From contig VBGS01000193.1 of NCBI GenBank assembly GCA_005889445.1, positions 1 to 7,570 of the forward strand: a stretch of DNA of 7,570 nucleotides, read 5' to 3'. Shown piece after piece: positions 5,374 through 7,570 of the stretch. Numbering within the stretch: the stretch's first letter is position 1; each line of letters begins with the position of its first letter. The position numbers and the translations under genes are program-made. The notes under the pieces are model-generated. The model saw only the letters and a list, made by a program, of their open reading frames with translations, was not told the DNA's origin and made no database searches. The stretch comes from Chloroflexota bacterium (GTDB lineage: Bacteria; Chloroflexota; Limnocylindria; P2-11E).

Positions 5374-6938
5374 GCTCGGACCGGCACCAGCGATGCGAGC
5401 GCGCCGCGCGCTGCGTCGAGTCCGGTCAGCGGCGGTACTGCCGGATCGCGCTCTCGCGCGCGCGCGAACGCGCCGGCCGCTGCCGGTAGCGCGAGGCCGA
5501 AGCGCGCCAGATCGGGGCGCTGGAAAAGCCGATCGGGCGATCCGTCAAAGCCAATCGCTCCGCCGGCCATCGCAATGGCGCGGTCGGCGACCTCCGCGAC
5601 AAGCGAGAGGTCGTGCGTGATGAGAACGACCGTCGTGCCGCGGTCGCGCTCCTCGCGAAGGATCGAAACGAGCTCGCGCGTGTTCCGCAGGTCCTGCCCG
5701 AACGTCGGCTCGTCGAGGATCAGCACCGCCGGACTCGTCACGAGCGCGCTCGCGACGGACAGCCGCCGCTTCTCGCCGTGCGAGAGCGAGTGCGGGTTCG
5801 CCTCGGCGAGACGCGCGAGGCCGAACCGTTCGAGCAGAGCGTCGGGATCGCGGGCGATCCGGCGGCCGATCGTCGCGCTGTAGCGCACCTCATCGCGGAC
5901 GGTCGCCGCCAGGAACCCGCGTTCGGGGTACTGGAAGACATAGGCGACGTCGCCGGTCACCTCGACCGCGCCGCGCGACGGACGGAGGACCCCCGCGAGG
6001 AGCAGGCCGAGCGTGCTCTTCCCGGCGCCGTTGGCGCCGACGACCGCGGCGATCTCGCCCTCGCGCAGCTCGAGTGACGCATCGTTCACCGCCTCGCGCT
6101 CAGCCGCGCGGTATCGGTACGCGACGGCCCGAGCGGCGACGGTGATCCGCCGCCCGGGCGCCCGCTCATCGCGCCGGGCCGAGGCACCGCGCGGCCACCG
6201 CTCGACGAGAAGGTCCGCGGGCTCGTCCGCGCGTCCCATGAACACGTTCTCGGGATCGCCCGCGAGCGCGAGCCGGCCGTCGTCACCGAGCACCGCTACG
6301 CGGTCGATGAACCGGAGGAGCGGATCGATGCGATGCTCGATCACCAGGAACGAGCGCTCGCGCCGTATCGCCAGCGCTGCGAACGCGGTGACGACCTCGC
6401 GCGCGCCGATCGGATCGAGGTTCGCCGTCGGCTCGTCGAGCACGAGCGCTCGTGGCCGCATGGCCAGCAGCGAGGCCAGCGCCACGCGCTGCTTGGTCCC
6501 GCCGGACAGCGTGTCGAGGCGGCGTGGGGTTTCTGGGCCGAGGCCGGTGGAGGCGCGTGCCTCCGCGATCCGCTCGACCATCTCCTTCGGCGGGAGGCCG
6601 AGGTTCTCGAGCCCGAACGCGATCTCATCGTCGGTCTCCAGCATCACGAGCTGCGTCTCGGGATCCTGGAACAGCACGCCGACGTCCCCGGTCAGCTCCG
6701 CGAGCGTCGCGCTGCGCGTGTCACGGCCGCCGACCGTCAGCGTGCCGTTCTCCCAGTGCGCGTCCAGCGCATGCGGGATCAGGCCGTCGAGGCAGAGCGC
6801 GAGGGTGCTCTTCCCGGCGCCGCTCGGACCGAGGAGGAGCAGACGCTCGCCCTCCTCCCAGTCGAAGTCGAGATCACGGAGCGCCGGTCGTTTCCGTCCG
6901 ATGTGCCGGACGGTGAGGCTCCGTGCGCGCGCGAACAC
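5370..6938 (-). CDS. ykoD: Fused double ATP-binding protein of ECF transporter (YkoD-type)
   Basis: Two ABC ATPase domains lie in one 522-residue chain, replacing the separate EcfA and EcfA' subunits; ATP hydrolysis drives vitamin uptake. Domain 1 has Walker A GPSGAGKST (37-45), Q91 in FQDPE, signature LSGGT (144-148), Walker B ALVLDEP with D168/E169 and switch H202. Domain 2 has Walker A GANGAGKST (301-309), Q336 in FQYPE, signature LSHGE (385-389), Walker B VLILDEP with D409/E410 and switch H442. Both sites therefore keep their catalytic residues, although both signature motifs depart from LSGGQ. A linker of about 30 residues (about 240-265) separates the domains, and a tail of about 55 residues follows domain 2. 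The start is GTG at 6938, two bases after the stop of the S-component gene; the stop overlaps the T-component start. Fused ATPases are characteristic of YkoEDC and some other ECF systems. Confidence 0.96.
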   Translation of the reverse strand: MFARARSLTVRHIGRKRPALRDLDFDWEEGERLLLLGPSGAGKSTLALCLDGLIPHALDAHWENGTLTVGGRDTRSATLAELTGDVGVLFQDPETQLVMLETDDEIAFGLENLGLPPKEMVERIAEARASTGLGPETPRRLDTLSGGTKQRVALASLLAMRPRALVLDEPTANLDPIGAREVVTAFAALAIRRERSFLVIEHRIDPLLRFIDRVAVLGDDGRLALAGDPENVFMGRADEPADLLVERWPRGASARRDERAPGRRITVAARAVAYRYRAAEREAVNDASLELREGEIAAVVGANGAGKSTLGLLLAGVLRPSRGAVEVTGDVAYVFQYPERGFLAATVRDEVRYSATIGRRIARDPDALLERFGLARLAEANPHSLSHGEKRRLSVASALVTSPAVLILDEPTFGQDLRNTRELVSILREERDRGTTVVLITHDLSLVAEVADRAIAMAGGAIGFDGSPDRLFQRPDLARFGLALPAAAGAFARARERDPAVPPLTGLDAARGALASLVPVRA

Positions 6939-6940
6939 GC

Positions 6941-7570
6941 TCAGACTTCCCGCACTCGCTCCCGGCCGAGCGCGAAGTAGTTGAGCGATCCCGTCGCCGC
7001 GATCAGGTCACCGATCGCTTTCGCGGCGAGCCCCGCGAGCGCCCCGGCGATCACGCGAGTGATGAAAAGACCGAGCATCACCCCCGGATCGAGCGCGAAG
7101 TACCCGAGGCGCAGCCAGTTCCACGGGAGCGCGACGATCCCCGCGGCCATGCCGGCGACCGCCATCGTGCCCCAGCCCCACCGGCGATAGCCGGTCGCGG
7201 CGAAGGTGAGCTCGGGACCGAGCGCCTGCATGAAGCCGGTGACGATGAGGACCGGCCCGGCCGGTGCGCCGAGCAGCACCTCGGCGAACGCAGCGAGCGT
7301 CTCAGAGAGAAACGCCGCACCCGGGCGGCGGATGATGTACCCGCCGAGCAGCCCGCTCACGAACCAGAGACCGAAGAGCAGCTCCTGACCGAACTGCGCG
7401 CTGACGCCGGCGAGGATCGTCTCGATCCCGAGGTACGGGCCGAGCCACGCCCAGTAGATCGCGCCGAAGACCACGGCGAGCACGGCCAGCAGCACGTAGT
7501 CCTGCGTGCGCCAGGCGCGCTCGTCGGTCGCCGGGCGCGCGAGGATCGCGCCGACCGCCGCGACCGCGAA
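6941..7570 (-). CDS. ykoE: ECF transporter S component, YkoE family (partial, N-terminus beyond window)
   Basis: This is the substrate-capturing membrane subunit of the ECF importer. YkoE-family proteins are associated with uptake of thiamine or its hydroxymethylpyrimidine precursor. From the GTG at 7495, 184 residues are visible with about six hydrophobic segments (roughly 1-18, 38-52, 58-76, 80-98, 109-125, 137-158). Family-like motifs are FGLWFVSGLLGGYIIRRPGA (41-60), SETLAAFAEVLLG (64-76), GPVLIVTGFMQALGPEL (80-96) and the C-terminal GSLNYFALG. The frame stays open upstream of 7495 to the window edge for 25 more codons, including AWRTQDYV directly before the first helix, the amphipathic lead-in expected in this family. 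GTG 7495 is therefore probably internal and the true start lies beyond 7570. The gene ends with TGA at 6943-6941, two bases before the ATPase GTG, and is first of the three visible operon genes. Its promoter and any TPP riboswitch are outside the window. Confidence 0.92.
   Translation of the reverse strand, partial: FAVAAVGAILARPATDERAWRTQDYVLLAVLAVVFGAIYWAWLGPYLGIETILAGVSAQFGQELLFGLWFVSGLLGGYIIRRPGAAFLSETLAAFAEVLLGAPAGPVLIVTGFMQALGPELTFAATGYRRWGWGTMAVAGMAAGIVALPWNWLRLGYFALDPGVMLGLFITRVIAGALAGLAAKAIGDLIAATGSLNYFALGRERVREV

Noticed and set aside
6013..6822. Exact 18-bp direct repeat at 6013-6030 and 6805-6822.
   Set aside because: Both copies encode the Walker A GAGKST region of the two ATPase domains, so coding constraint on duplicated domains explains it.
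6013..6984. Plus-strand open frame of 323 codons opposite the fused ECF ATPase.
   Set aside because: The product is a serine/arginine-rich antisense shadow with no domain, and the minus strand carries two complete ABC domains here.
7496..7570. TPP riboswitch for the ECF operon at the right edge.
   Set aside because: The S-component reading frame is open through the whole stretch, so the edge is coding; any riboswitch must lie further upstream.

Overview
The window is about two-thirds G+C, densely coded, and has strong G/C bias at third codon positions. It looks like bacterial chromosome. The gene set (NatA-type ABC ATPase, soluble GAF-GAF histidine kinase with an OmpR-type regulator, tandem ACT protein, YkoEDC-type ECF vitamin transporter) and the apparently leaderless starts would fit a soil Chloroflexota or Dormibacterota-like lineage or an actinobacterium. 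This placement is inference; no marker gene is present. I see no rRNA, tRNA, CRISPR array, insertion sequence or phage gene.

Left part (1-2964). A minus-strand ABC-2-type ATP-binding subunit runs off the left edge. It is divergent from a plus-strand two-component pair: a cytoplasmic GAF-GAF-HisKA-HATPase kinase whose stop overlaps the start of an OmpR/PhoB-family response regulator (ATGA overlap). Only 30 bp, unusually A/T-rich, separate the two divergent ATG codons. Each direction has a -10-like hexamer placed so that transcription would begin at or next to the ATG, which suggests paired, overlapping leaderless promoters. The regulator may control the neighbouring transporter, but this is guilt by association.

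Middle (2965-4608). An unrecognised protein with a long charged coiled coil followed by a beta-rich C-terminal domain occupies about 3195-3980. Its N-terminus is uncertain: plausible coding character appears upstream in a different frame, suggesting a one-base indel or a decayed 5' end. It is followed by a small tandem ACT-domain protein (4147-4557), the only gene here with a perfect Shine-Dalgarno sequence.

Right part (4609-7570, minus strand). A compact three-gene operon is read from right to left: YkoE-type S component (5' end beyond the window), a fused double ECF ATPase (YkoD-type) and an EcfT/YkoC-type transmembrane coupling protein. The genes are separated by 2 nt and by a 4-nt overlap. 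Gene order and domain make-up match the ykoEDC thiamine/hydroxymethylpyrimidine uptake systems. S component, two nucleotide-binding domains and T component together form one complete energy-coupling-factor importer. The promoter and any TPP riboswitch would lie beyond the right edge.

Nothing in the window is clearly a new biological system. The points most worth a second look are the interleaved divergent leaderless promoters, the unknown coiled-coil protein with its disturbed 5' end, and the N-terminal extension of the YkoE homologue.
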